Assembly (NCBI RefSeq): GCF_001620365.2
Contig: NZ_LQMT02000042.1
Coordinates: forward strand, 62,001 to 126,000
Direction of reading: 5' to 3'
From: Amycolatopsis keratiniphila subsp. keratiniphila
Lineage (GTDB): Bacteria > Actinomycetota > Actinomycetes > Mycobacteriales > Pseudonocardiaceae
Length of the DNA: 64,000 nucleotides
The notes below the pieces were generated by a model. It did not search any database. It was not told the DNA's origin and saw only the letters and a program-made list of their open reading frames with translations. The first letter of the stretch is position 1, and the number at the start of each line of letters is the position of its first letter. The translations under genes and the position numbers were made by a program. This document shows, piece after piece, positions 34,161 to 42,763 of this stretch.

Positions 34161-35684
34161 ATGGCCAAGTACGCGGCACCGAACACCGAAGGCAGCGTCG
34201 TCAGCTACGAGTCGCGCTACGACCACTACATCGGAGGCGAGTACGTACCGCCCGCGAGCGGTCAGTACTTCGAGAACCCGACCCCGGTGACCGGACAGGT
34301 GTTCACCGAGGTCGCCCGCGGCACCGCCGCCGACATCGACCGCGCGCTCGACGCGGCCGAAGGCGCGGCCGCGGCCTGGGGCCGGACGTCGGTGGACGAG
34401 CGCGCGAACGTGCTGCTCCGGATCGCCGACCGGATGGAACAGAACCTCGAAGCGATCGCCGTCGCCGAATCGTGGGAGAACGGCAAACCGGTCCGCGAGA
34501 CCCTCGCCGCCGACATCCCGCTGGCCATCGACCACTTCCGCTACTTCGCCGGCGCCCTGCGCGCCCAGGAGGGCGGCATCTCCCAGATCGACGACAACAC
34601 CGTCGCGTATCACTTCCACGAGCCGCTCGGCGTCGTCGGCCAGATCATCCCGTGGAACTTCCCGCTGCTGATGGCGGTCTGGAAGCTCGCGCCCGCGCTG
34701 GCCGCGGGCAACGCGATCGTGCTGAAACCGGCCGAGCAGACCCCGGCGTCGATCCATCTGCTGATGTCGCTCATCGGCGATCTGATCCCGCCGGGCGTGC
34801 TGAACATCGTCAACGGTTTCGGCGTCGAGGCGGGCAAGCCGCTCGCGTCGAGCAACCGGGTGCGGAAGGTCGCGTTCACCGGCGAGACCACCACCGGACG
34901 GCTGATCCTGCAGTACGCCAGCGAGAACATCATCCCGGTCACCGTCGAGCTCGGCGGGAAGAGCCCGAACATCTTCTTCGACGACGTCGCCGCGGCCAAC
35001 GACGCCTTCTACGACAAGGCGCAGGAAGGTTTCGCGCTCTTCGCGCTGAACCAGGGCGAGGTCTGCACCTGCCCGTCGCGGGCGCTGATCCAGTCCGGCA
35101 TCTACGACCGGTTCCTCGGCGACGCCGTCGAGCGGGTCAAGAAGATCAAGCAGGGGCACCCGCTCGACACCGAGACGCAGATCGGCGCGCAGGCCTCGAA
35201 CGACCAGCTCGAGAAGATCCTTTCCTACATCGACATCGGTCAGAAGGAAGGCGCGAAGATCCTCACCGGCGGTGAGCGCAGCGACCTCGGCGGCGAACTG
35301 TCCGGCGGGTACTACGTGCAGCCGACGGTGTTCGAGGGCGACAACAAGATGCGGATCTTCCAGGAGGAGATCTTCGGCCCCGTCGTCTCGGTGGCCAGGT
35401 TCGACGACTACGCCGACGCGCTGAAGATCGCCAACGACACGCTGTACGGCCTCGGCGCCGGTGTCTGGTCGCGCGACGGCAACACCGCTTACCGTGCCGG
35501 CCGCGACATCCAGGCGGGCCGGGTGTGGGTCAACAACTACCACGCGTACCCGGCGCACGCGGCCTTCGGCGGCTACAAGGCGTCCGGGATCGGGCGCGAG
35601 AACCACAAGATGATGCTGGACCACTACCAGCAGACCAAGAACATGCTGGTGTCCTATTCGGACAGTGCGCTCGGGTTCTTCTGA
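34161..35684 (+). CDS. NAD-dependent aldehyde dehydrogenase (ExaC/AldB-like)
   Basis: The product has 507 residues from ATG 34161 (GGCAGGAAAG upstream). The active site has Glu in VTVELGGKSPN and Cys in LNQGEVCTCPSR; the cofactor region is PWNFPLLMAVWKLAPAL. Length and motifs match acetaldehyde dehydrogenases of the ExaC type. It is followed at once by a DUF779 gene, a pairing typical of alcohol-inducible aldehyde dehydrogenases, and faces a GAF-domain regulator. Confidence 0.9.
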   Translation: MAKYAAPNTEGSVVSYESRYDHYIGGEYVPPASGQYFENPTPVTGQVFTEVARGTAADIDRALDAAEGAAAAWGRTSVDERANVLLRIADRMEQNLEAIAVAESWENGKPVRETLAADIPLAIDHFRYFAGALRAQEGGISQIDDNTVAYHFHEPLGVVGQIIPWNFPLLMAVWKLAPALAAGNAIVLKPAEQTPASIHLLMSLIGDLIPPGVLNIVNGFGVEAGKPLASSNRVRKVAFTGETTTGRLILQYASENIIPVTVELGGKSPNIFFDDVAAANDAFYDKAQEGFALFALNQGEVCTCPSRALIQSGIYDRFLGDAVERVKKIKQGHPLDTETQIGAQASNDQLEKILSYIDIGQKEGAKILTGGERSDLGGELSGGYYVQPTVFEGDNKMRIFQEEIFGPVVSVARFDDYADALKIANDTLYGLGAGVWSRDGNTAYRAGRDIQAGRVWVNNYHAYPAHAAFGGYKASGIGRENHKMMLDHYQQTKNMLVSYSDSALGFF

Positions 35685-36067
35685 TGGCCGAGCGGGTCGG
35701 CTTGACACCGGCCGCCGCGGATCTGCTGCGGCGGCTGGTGTCACTCCACGGATCGGTGATGTTCCACCAGTCCGGCGGATGCTGCGACGGGAGCGCCCCG
35801 ATGTGTTACCCGGCGGGCGAATTCCGCACCGGGGCGTCCGATGTCCACCTTGGTGACCTGAGCGTCGAAGGAATCGACGACGTTCCGGTGTGGATGTCGG
35901 GACCCCAGTTCGAGTACTGGAAGCACACGCATCTGACCATCGACGTCGTTCCCGGCCGGGGGAGCGGATTCTCCTTGGAGGCGCCCGAAGGGGTCCGCTT
36001 CCTGGTCCGGTCGCGGTTGTTCAGCGACGAGGAGTCGGCTGAGCTGAACGACCCAGCAACGCGATGA
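35684..36067 (+). CDS. DUF779 protein
   Basis: The product has 127 residues. It contains HGSVMFHQSGGCCDGSAPMC with a CC-x-C cluster, WMSGPQFEYWKHTHLTIDVV and GFSLEAPEG, the DUF779 pattern. Its start shares one base with the stop of the aldehyde dehydrogenase (TGATG), implying coupled translation and a linked function. Molecular role unknown. Its end overlaps the convergent gene by 47 bases. Confidence 0.82.
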   Translation: MAERVGLTPAAADLLRRLVSLHGSVMFHQSGGCCDGSAPMCYPAGEFRTGASDVHLGDLSVEGIDDVPVWMSGPQFEYWKHTHLTIDVVPGRGSGFSLEAPEGVRFLVRSRLFSDEESAELNDPATR

Positions 36068-36593
36068 GCCGTGCGCCCGGTCCGGCGTCCGGCGGTGCCT
36101 CGACAGCGTGGTCGAAGGCGCCGCCGGGCCCGCGCACCGGCGTGACGTCGGGATAGCGGCTCGCCACCTTCAACGCGGCGGTCGCGAGTTCGTCGTCCCA
36201 GCGGTGTTCGCGGCCCAGGGCGGTGTTGAGGTCCCAGTCGTGGGTGAGCGTGTCGACGAACAGCACGGCCATCGCGTTCTTCCCTGGCAGCGGGCCGAAG
36301 TTGCCGAAATCGAAGGTCTTCTCCAGCGCTTTGGCGTCGAAGGCCGCGAGGAACTCGGCGGAGCTCTCTTCGTAGGACTTGGCGAGGTCGTCGTCGGCCG
36401 ACGGCCGGCTCCTCATCGGGTGGCCGGTCGCCTCCGCGGTGCGGGAATCGTGCCCCTCGATCAGGTGTTTCACGATGTCACGGACGGTCCACTCGGCGCA
36501 GGGGGTCGAGCGGTCCCAGTCGTCCGCGCCGATTCCGGCGATCGTGTCCTTGGTGGCTTGATGGGCCCGGGTGGTGAGTGCGATGAGATCCAT
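36021..36593 (-). CDS. TIGR03086-type DinB/maleylpyruvate isomerase-fold protein
   Basis: The product has 190 residues. PCAEWTVRDIVKHLIEGHDS is the signature of the mycothiol-dependent/DinB_2 family, with a later His in LTHDWDL; the metal ligands (His from KHLIEGH and THDWD) are present. Members bind metal and may use mycothiol. Function here unknown. Divergent from the MOSC gene. Confidence 0.8.
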   Translation of the reverse strand: MDLIALTTRAHQATKDTIAGIGADDWDRSTPCAEWTVRDIVKHLIEGHDSRTAEATGHPMRSRPSADDDLAKSYEESSAEFLAAFDAKALEKTFDFGNFGPLPGKNAMAVLFVDTLTHDWDLNTALGREHRWDDELATAALKVASRYPDVTPVRGPGGAFDHAVEAPPDAGPGARLIALLGRSAQPTPRR

Positions 36594-36604
36594 GGCGGCA
36601 ATGT

Positions 36605-36623
36605 ATACGAACGGTCGTGCTAT
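36605..36623. promoter_or_regulatory. Imperfect palindrome, candidate TetR operator
   Basis: ATACGAACGGTCGTGCTAT lies in the 39-base gap between the TIGR03086 gene and the MOSC gene. Its core ACGA-ACGG-TCGT is a 12-bp palindrome with one mismatched pair. The TetR gene downstream of MOSC is the candidate ligand sensor. Confidence 0.4.
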
Positions 36624-36632
36624 CTTCTAGGT

Positions 36633-37328
36633 GTGAACACTCTCGAAGTGAACGAGGTCTTCGTCGGGCGTCCGTCGGTACTGGGGACGAAGCGTGACGT
36701 GCCGGTGTACAGCGCCATCGCGAAATCGCGGGTGGAGACGCCTTTCCTGGAATTGGACGAGATCAATCTGGCCGGTGACGACCAGGCCGACCGCACCGTC
36801 CACGGCGGCGTCGACAAGGCGGTCTACGTCTATCCGGCGACGCACTACGCGGCCTGGGCTGAGCAGGGGTTCCTGGTGTCGGCGGGGGATTTCGGGGAGA
36901 ACGCCTCAGTGACGGGCGCCGACGAGTACGACGTCCGGGTCGGTGACGTCTGGACCTGGGGAGACGCGCTGGTCCAGGTCTCGCAGCCGCGGACACCGTG
37001 CTTCAAGCTCGCGATGAAGACCGGGCGCAAGGACGTCATCCCGGCGATGATCGATTCCGGTCGCAGCGGCTGGTACCTGCGGGTGCTGCGGACGGGCGTG
37101 GTGCCCACGTCGGGACGTATGACGCTCGAAGAACGCGATCCGGTGAACCCGACGATCGCCGAGGTGTACGTCGCGTCTTTCACCAATGTCGCCCAGCTCG
37201 ACGACGAGCGCAGGGACGCGTACTGGGCACTGCTGGACCGGGTGCTCGCGACGCCGTCGCTTTCCCGGCAGTACCGTGACGGCCTGGCATCGGCGAAGAG
37301 GCGGCGAGAGGAACGGAATGCCGGTTGA
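36633..37328 (+). CDS. MOSC-domain protein
   Basis: The product has 231 residues from GTG 36633. It has HGGVDKAVYVYPATHYAAW, GDFGENASVTG and SQPRTPCFKLAMKTG with the conserved Cys, as in YiiM-type MOSC proteins. MOSC domains bind molybdenum cofactor sulfur and carry out reductive detoxification in YiiM relatives. The TetR gene overlaps its 3' end by 11 bases. Confidence 0.85.
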   Translation: MNTLEVNEVFVGRPSVLGTKRDVPVYSAIAKSRVETPFLELDEINLAGDDQADRTVHGGVDKAVYVYPATHYAAWAEQGFLVSAGDFGENASVTGADEYDVRVGDVWTWGDALVQVSQPRTPCFKLAMKTGRKDVIPAMIDSGRSGWYLRVLRTGVVPTSGRMTLEERDPVNPTIAEVYVASFTNVAQLDDERRDAYWALLDRVLATPSLSRQYRDGLASAKRRREERNAG

Positions 37329-37929
37329 CGGCCGGGTGGCCCGCGGTGACGCGACGAGGCGGATCGTGCTCCGGCGCGCCGTCGACATCGCGTCCGTCGA
37401 GGGGCTCGACGGGTTGTCCCTCGGCAGGCTCGCCACCGAACTCGAATTGAGCAAATCCGGGGTGTTCGCCCTGTTCGGTTCCAAGGAGGAACTGCAGCTC
37501 GCGGCGGTCGAGACGGCGAGTGCGATCTTCGCGGAGAACGTCGTCGAGCCGACGCTGGAGGTCGAGCAGGGGATCGCGCGGCTGCGCGCGTTGTGCGCGA
37601 ACTGGCTCGACTACTCGGAACGCCGCGTGTTCCCGGGCGGTTGTTTCTTCTTCAACACCGGCGCCGAATTCGACGCGCGGACCGGCCGGGTGCACGACGC
37701 GGTCGCGAACGCGAGCCGGGCCTTCGCCCAGTTCATCCGGTCCACCGCGATCGAGGCGCGGAAGGCCGGGCACCTGCGTGAGTCCGTCGATGTGAACCAG
37801 CTGGCTTTCGAACTGAACGCGCTGGGGCGGGCCGCGAACGCCGATTCGGTGATGTTCGGCGGTACCGAGCCGTACGCGCTCGCTCGGGCCGCCATCACCG
37901 CCCGCCTCGACGCCGCGGCCGTGCAATGA
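37318..37929 (+). CDS. TetR-family regulator
   Basis: The product has 203 residues. DNA-binding helices are in RIVLRRAVDIASVEGLDGLSLGRLATELELSKSGVFALFGSKEEL. The C-terminal domain (FPGGCFFFNTGAEFDARTGRVHDAV) is TetR_C-type. It is co-transcribed with the MOSC gene, whose promoter region has a palindrome, so autoregulation is likely. Confidence 0.85.
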   Translation: MPVDGRVARGDATRRIVLRRAVDIASVEGLDGLSLGRLATELELSKSGVFALFGSKEELQLAAVETASAIFAENVVEPTLEVEQGIARLRALCANWLDYSERRVFPGGCFFFNTGAEFDARTGRVHDAVANASRAFAQFIRSTAIEARKAGHLRESVDVNQLAFELNALGRAANADSVMFGGTEPYALARAAITARLDAAAVQ

Positions 37930-37971
37930 ACGGTCCGTTCCTTGCAAATTTCGCAAGGAACGGACCGTTCA
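37927..37971. terminator. Perfect 19-bp hairpin between convergent genes
   Basis: The arms TGAACGGTCCGTTCCTTGC and its exact complement enclose AAATTTC. It overlaps the TetR stop codon and ends eight bases before the hexosaminidase stop. No T-run is present on either side, but position and strength fit a bidirectional terminator. It may also be a copy of a dispersed intergenic palindrome; that needs a genome search. Confidence 0.6.
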
Positions 37972-37978
37972 TGGCGCG

Positions 37979-39559
37979 CTACTTCCAGTCGACCTGCGTG
38001 GACCGGTAGAAGTCGATGCCCTGCTGAACCCACCGCGGGCTCTGCTTCGCCAGCCGGAGCCGATAGGCGTCCCAGGTCCGGGAATCCTTCGGCGACCATC
38101 CGATCTCGGCGTAACCCGGCAGTCTCGGGAACGCCATGAACTCGATGTGGTCACTGGTGATCAGCGTTTCCGACCACAACGGCGCCTCGACGCCGATGAC
38201 GTTCTTCTCCGTCACACCCTGCAGATGAGTCGCCGGATCCCAGTCGTACCCGGTCTTGACCTCGATCAGGCCGGCCCAGCTCAGCCCGAGCGGCGTCTGC
38301 GCGTGGTACTTCATGTCCAGGTACGCCTTGTTCGCGGGCGACATCAGGATCTTGTTGCCCCGGGCCGCGGCCGCGGCGACGTTCGCGTCGGTACCCGTCG
38401 TGCCCCAGAACTGCGGGACGGCCGAAACCGGCGGGTTCGTCTTGGCGATGTCGTGCCAGCCGGTGATCGTCTTGCCGTACTTCGCGACGATCGGGTGCAC
38501 CTTCGTGGCGAAGGTCTGGTAGTCCTCCGGGGAGGTCGAGTGCGCCTCGTCGCCACCGATGTTGATGTACTTCCCAGGGGTGATCGCCGACAGTTCGCGG
38601 ATGACGTCGTCCACGAACTTGTAGGTGATGTCCTTGCCGATGCACAGCGAGCTGTAGCCGACCTCGATGTCCGTGCGCGGGGGCACGGCCTTGCCGTCGC
38701 AGTTCAGCTCGGCGTAGGAGTGCTGCGCCGCATTGGTGTGCCCCGGCATGTCGATCTCGGGAACGATCGTGATGTGCCGCGAAGCCGCGTAGCGCACCAG
38801 GTCCTTGTATTGCTCCTGCGTGTAGTAGCCACCGGGAGCGCCGCCGACGGCCGTCTGGCCGCCCACGGTCGCGAGCTTCGGCCAGCTCTTGATCTCGATC
38901 CGCCAGCCCTGGTCGTCGGTCAGGTGGAGGTGGAGATTGTTGATCTTGTACTGCGCGATCTGGTCGATGTACAGCTTGACCTGGTCCGGCGTGAAGAAGT
39001 GCCGGGCGACGTCGAGCATCGCGCTGCGGTAGCCGAAGCGCGGGTAGTCGAGCACCGAGCCGCCCGAGACCACCCACGAACGCTTCTTGACGGTCTTCGA
39101 CTCGATTTCGGACGGGAACAGCTGGCGTAGCGTCTGTACGCCGAGGAACAGGCCCTCGTCGGTGTTCGCCTTCAAGGTCACGCCGGAGGGCGACACCTTG
39201 AGCTGGTAGCCCTCGCTGCCGACTCGGCCGCTCGCGTGACCGGTTTCGAGCGAGATGGCGGGGCCGCCGCCGCGGTGGCCGCTGACGACGGGCAGCCGGT
39301 AGCCGGTGGCAGGCCGGAGCAGGCCTGCCAGGTACTCGGCGACCTGCTTGCCTTCACGGTCGGTGCGGATGACGGTCGCGGGGCTGAGGCGGAAGCTCGC
39401 GCGGGGGTCGGGTTTCGCGTCGACCGGAGCGGGGACGACGTCGGTGACGGTCCGTTCGGCCTTCGCGTGCTGTCCCGCGCTCGCCGTGGCGGGCAGTCCG
39501 AGCGTCACGAGGCTCAGGACGGCCACGCCGAGCACGGTTCTGGACAGGCGTTTACTCAT
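37979..39559 (-). CDS. Secreted GH20 beta-N-acetylhexosaminidase
   Basis: The product has 526 residues. It has an N-terminal signal peptide (LSRTVLGVAVLSLVTLGLPATASA). The GH20 barrel has NNLHLHLTDDQGWRIEIKSW, EIDMPGHTNAA and the catalytic Asp-Glu pair in NIGGDEAHSTS, with late aromatics (YDWDPATHLQG, GVEAPLWSE). It cuts terminal GlcNAc from chitin or peptidoglycan fragments outside the cell. A small N-terminal GH20b-like domain precedes the barrel. Confidence 0.92.
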   Translation of the reverse strand: MSKRLSRTVLGVAVLSLVTLGLPATASAGQHAKAERTVTDVVPAPVDAKPDPRASFRLSPATVIRTDREGKQVAEYLAGLLRPATGYRLPVVSGHRGGGPAISLETGHASGRVGSEGYQLKVSPSGVTLKANTDEGLFLGVQTLRQLFPSEIESKTVKKRSWVVSGGSVLDYPRFGYRSAMLDVARHFFTPDQVKLYIDQIAQYKINNLHLHLTDDQGWRIEIKSWPKLATVGGQTAVGGAPGGYYTQEQYKDLVRYAASRHITIVPEIDMPGHTNAAQHSYAELNCDGKAVPPRTDIEVGYSSLCIGKDITYKFVDDVIRELSAITPGKYINIGGDEAHSTSPEDYQTFATKVHPIVAKYGKTITGWHDIAKTNPPVSAVPQFWGTTGTDANVAAAAARGNKILMSPANKAYLDMKYHAQTPLGLSWAGLIEVKTGYDWDPATHLQGVTEKNVIGVEAPLWSETLITSDHIEFMAFPRLPGYAEIGWSPKDSRTWDAYRLRLAKQSPRWVQQGIDFYRSTQVDWK

Positions 39560-39668
39560 GGAGCACCTCCGGTCGGGGTACCTGGAGACTCTCTGCTTCT
39601 AGAGGTATAGACCAATAGGTCAAAGCCGACAACACCCGATCGGACCAGTACGCCGTACCGATCACCGG

Positions 39669-40643
39669 TCACTCGCCGCGCAGAACCGCTTTCAGGGCAT
39701 CGAGAACGCTCGCGTCCTCGATCGTCGAGGGTACCTGTTCGTCGCGGCCGTCGGCGATGCCGCGCATCGTCTTGCGCAGGATCTTCCCGGACCGCGTCTT
39801 CGGCAGCGCGTCCACAATGGACACGTCGCGGAAGGCGGCGACCGGGCCGATGTCGCGCCGCATCAGTGCGACCAATTCGGCCTTGAGGGTCTCGGCGTCG
39901 ACGTCGGTTCCCGACTTCAGCACCACGAAACCGCGCGGAAGCTGCCCCTTGAGCTGATCCCGGACCCCGATCACGGCGCATTCGGCGACGGCGGGGTGCG
40001 ACGCCAGCACGGCCTCCATCGAACCGGTCGAAAGCCGGTGCCCCGCGACGTTGATGACGTCGTCGGTGCGGCCCATGACGAACAGATAGCCGTCTTCGTC
40101 GACGTATCCGGAGTCACCCGTCAGGTAGTGGCCTTCATACCGCGAAAGGTACGCCTCGTGATACCGCTCGTCGTCCTGCCACAACGTCGGCAGCGATCCC
40201 GGCGGGAGCGGCAGTTTGATGGCGATGGCGCCCTCGCGCCCGGCGGGCAGCGGGTCGCCCGCCTGATCCAGGATCCGCACGTCCCAGCCCGGCACCGGTT
40301 TCGTCGCGGAACCGGGTTTGACCGGCATCGGTTCCAAACCGCGCGGATTCGCCGCGATCGGCCAGCCGGTCTCCGTCTGCCACCAGTGGTCGATCACCGG
40401 CACGCCGAGTTTGTCGTGCGCCCAGTGATAGGTCTCCGGATCGAGTCGTTCACCGGCCATGAACAACGTCTTGAATCCGCTGAGCTGGTATTTTCCGATT
40501 TCGCCGCCGTCCGGATCGACCTTTTTGATCGCCCGCAGCGCGGTCGGCGCGGTGAACAACGCCTTCACCCCGTGATCGGAAATGACCCGCCAGAACGCGC
40601 CCGCGTCCGGGGTTCCGACCGGTTTTCCCTCAGAGAAACCCTC
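39669..40643 (-). pseudogene. C-terminal half of acetyl/propionyl-CoA synthetase, cut by prophage
   Basis: About 320 codons remain of a gene that is normally 620-660. They read from EGKPVGTPDAGAFWRVI through GERLDPETYHWAH, HWWQTETGWPIA, FVMGRTDDVINVAGHRLSTG and PKTRSGKILRKTMR with the conserved C-terminal Lys. Upstream the frame meets TAA at 40644-40646 at the edge of the integrase region. An internal GTG at 40568 could in principle restart translation but would lack the nucleotide-binding half. The N-terminal half is expected at the far prophage end, outside the window. Confidence 0.88.
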
Positions 40644-40646
40644 TTA
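40622..40646. other. Left prophage attachment junction (attL or attR)
   Basis: Homology to the synthetase gene stops within this stretch, between the codons for EGKPV and the TAA at 40644, and 18 bases later the integrase starts. On the minus strand it contains two copies of GAGGG (in GAGGGTTTCTCTGAGGG). The exact crossover dinucleotide cannot be set without the other junction. Confidence 0.7.
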
Positions 40647-40663
40647 GTGGTACCGTACGGCGC

Positions 40664-42229
40664 ATGGCGACAAAACTGCAAGTCGCCTCGCTCGAATTGC
40701 GCGCCTACCTGCGGGTTTCCAAGGACGCGAGCGGCGAGGAACGATCCCCCAACGAACAGTGGAGCGATCTCGAGGACGACGGCGCGGCCGAGGGATTCAC
40801 GCTCCATGCGTCCCCGTATCGCGACATCGGCAGTGCCTCGAGGCACGCGAGGAAGGCGCGCACCAACTTCGATCGCATGGTGCGCGATCTCGTGTCGGGC
40901 GAGTTTGGGGCCGACGGCCTTGCGCTGTGGGAGCCAAGCCGCGGTAGTCGGAAGGTATCCGAGTGGGCGCGGCTCATCGAGATGCTCGCCGAGCGAAAGC
41001 TTGGGGTATGGGTCCACACGGACGGTCGGCTCTACGACCTGTCGCGGGCGCGTGACCGCAAGGACCTGCAAGACGCTGCGGTGGATGCCGAGTACGAATC
41101 CGGTAAGACGTCGGAACGGCAGATACGGAGTCAGGCCGCGCGCGCGGCCCGTGGCGGCGCCGCCGGCCGCCTGTCGTTCGCGCAGGTGAGTGAGTACGAC
41201 CCGCGTACCGGGAAGCTCATCCGTCGATCTTGGGATGACGAAAAGGCTGCGCTCGTCATTGAGGCGTTCAACTGGGTTGACCGCGGGAAATCCCTCAATA
41301 CGCTCGAGAAAAAATGGTACAAGGACGGTGTGCGCAACGGCGTCGGCAACGCATTTACCAGTGTGCAGATCCGGGAGATGCTGCGTAACCGCTCGTATAT
41401 CGGTGAACGGGTGCACGTCGCTGGTCAGATCATCCGATGGTGGAAAGCTGACCCCGATGACGTGACGATCATCAAAGGCGATTGGGAGCCGCTCCTTAAA
41501 CTCGAGGACGGTTCGGCGGACCGTGCGCTGTTCGACCGCGTGCAGGACATACTCACGGACGTCTCGAGGGTGACGACGAGAGGTGGAGGCGCCCGTCACT
41601 TCATCTCGATGATCGCCAAGTGCGATGTATGCGACGGGGTTATCTGCGCGAACAAGCGTCACGGGAAACCGGTCTACGTCTGTCGTGCGAAAGGCTGCGT
41701 GACCATCGGTCAAGAGATCACCGACAAGTTCGCTGAGGAACTCATTATTGAGTACTTCTCTCGTGATGACGAGTACGCGTCCTTGAATCACAACGTTGAC
41801 GACACGGCCGAATTGGCTGCGGCGAAAAGGGAACTTCTCGAAATCGACGCGCATTACCAGTCCATGAAATCGCTGATGGGAAAGCGTAAAATGAGCCCCG
41901 AAGCGTTCGCCGAGCTTGAGCCGGGCGTGCTCGCTGATCTTGCCGAGGCGCAGCGCAAGGTCGACATGTTGCGTACCCCCGCCGAGGTTCGAGAGTTCCT
42001 TCGTCCGGGCGAGGACATCGAGGCGCGGCTCGAGGAAGCCGACATTTACGAACTGCGGAAGATTGCCGCCTACGTGTTTAGCCCGGCGCGGCTCGGCGAG
42101 TTTCGGATCATGAAGTCGCCGATCCGTGGGCATCGCGTCCCGGTGGAACATCGCGTGCGGTTCGGCAGGCTGGACACTGAACGGGTTGAGCGGCCGGGGG
42201 AAGCGGCCAACCCGGTAGGGGTGGTTTAG
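40664..42229 (+). CDS. int: Large serine recombinase (phage integrase)
   Basis: The product has 521 residues. The N-terminal resolvase domain begins LRAYLRVSKDASGEERSPNE with nucleophile Ser19. The recombinase domain includes SWDDEKAALVIEAFNW and SVQIREMLRNRSYIGERVH. A zinc ribbon occupies about 320-345 (CDVCDG, CRAKGC) and a long coiled coil follows (380-430). It integrates without a host factor, usually with a separate excision directionality factor. It lies next to the junction and codon use is less GC-rich than the host genes. Confidence 0.93.
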   Translation: MATKLQVASLELRAYLRVSKDASGEERSPNEQWSDLEDDGAAEGFTLHASPYRDIGSASRHARKARTNFDRMVRDLVSGEFGADGLALWEPSRGSRKVSEWARLIEMLAERKLGVWVHTDGRLYDLSRARDRKDLQDAAVDAEYESGKTSERQIRSQAARAARGGAAGRLSFAQVSEYDPRTGKLIRRSWDDEKAALVIEAFNWVDRGKSLNTLEKKWYKDGVRNGVGNAFTSVQIREMLRNRSYIGERVHVAGQIIRWWKADPDDVTIIKGDWEPLLKLEDGSADRALFDRVQDILTDVSRVTTRGGGARHFISMIAKCDVCDGVICANKRHGKPVYVCRAKGCVTIGQEITDKFAEELIIEYFSRDDEYASLNHNVDDTAELAAAKRELLEIDAHYQSMKSLMGKRKMSPEAFAELEPGVLADLAEAQRKVDMLRTPAEVREFLRPGEDIEARLEEADIYELRKIAAYVFSPARLGEFRIMKSPIRGHRVPVEHRVRFGRLDTERVERPGEAANPVGVV

Positions 42230-42235
42230 CACTGA

Positions 42236-42275
42236 GCCCGCCGGACGGGGACCACCCCGAACCCGTCCGGCGGGC
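42236..42275. terminator. Hairpin terminator between integrase and convergent gene
   Basis: Arms GCCCGCCGGACGGG and CCCGTCCGGCGGGC (14 bp, perfect) enclose a 12-base loop. It lies between int (plus) and the membrane protein (minus), so can serve both strands. No clear T-run. Confidence 0.7.
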
Positions 42276-42277
42276 CG

Positions 42278-42589
42278 CTAGTCGGTCTGGTCCCGGTAGT
42301 TCAACCAGAGTTCCAACCTGTCGATTTCACTCAGCGCCGCGACCCTTGCACGGCGCTTGTAGGTGACCTCAGCCCTGTACGACAGGACGGCAAGCACGAA
42401 AGCCGTTCCAATGTGGATCGTCGTCAGCTGCGGGGGCCATTCGTGGATCGCGCCGACGATGCCGAGCGTGATCCCAACGACCAGCACAACGCCGGTGGCG
42501 ATGTACAGCGCCGGGTACACGGCGACGCGGGGCGCCGGCAGCGTGGTGTCGCTAGCCGACGTCATGTCCTGGGTGGTCAACGTGTGCAC
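42278..42589 (-). CDS. Small two-TM phage membrane protein
   Basis: The product has 103 residues from GTG 42589, with GAGGGAGGG just upstream; ATG 42565 is an alternative. Two membrane helices (ALYIATGVVLVVGITLGIVG and TTIHIGTAFVLAVLSYRA) are followed by a basic stretch (TYKRRARVAAL). It is encoded in the lysogeny region with the repressor, so superinfection exclusion is one possibility, but no family is recognised. Confidence 0.6.
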   Translation of the reverse strand: MHTLTTQDMTSASDTTLPAPRVAVYPALYIATGVVLVVGITLGIVGAIHEWPPQLTTIHIGTAFVLAVLSYRAEVTYKRRARVAALSEIDRLELWLNYRDQTD

Positions 42590-42763
42590 TCCCTCCCTCG
42601 GTGTAACGGGATTACCCCTTTGCACCTTGCCTATCGCGGGGACATCGGATGATGTGACACATCGTTAGGAGAAATCTCAACATTCGCCCGACCGGCAGAC
42701 ATCCGGTAACGCGAAGGTTGCACATCGGGCGAGGGTCGATAAAGGACGTTGGTCCGCCGCTGG

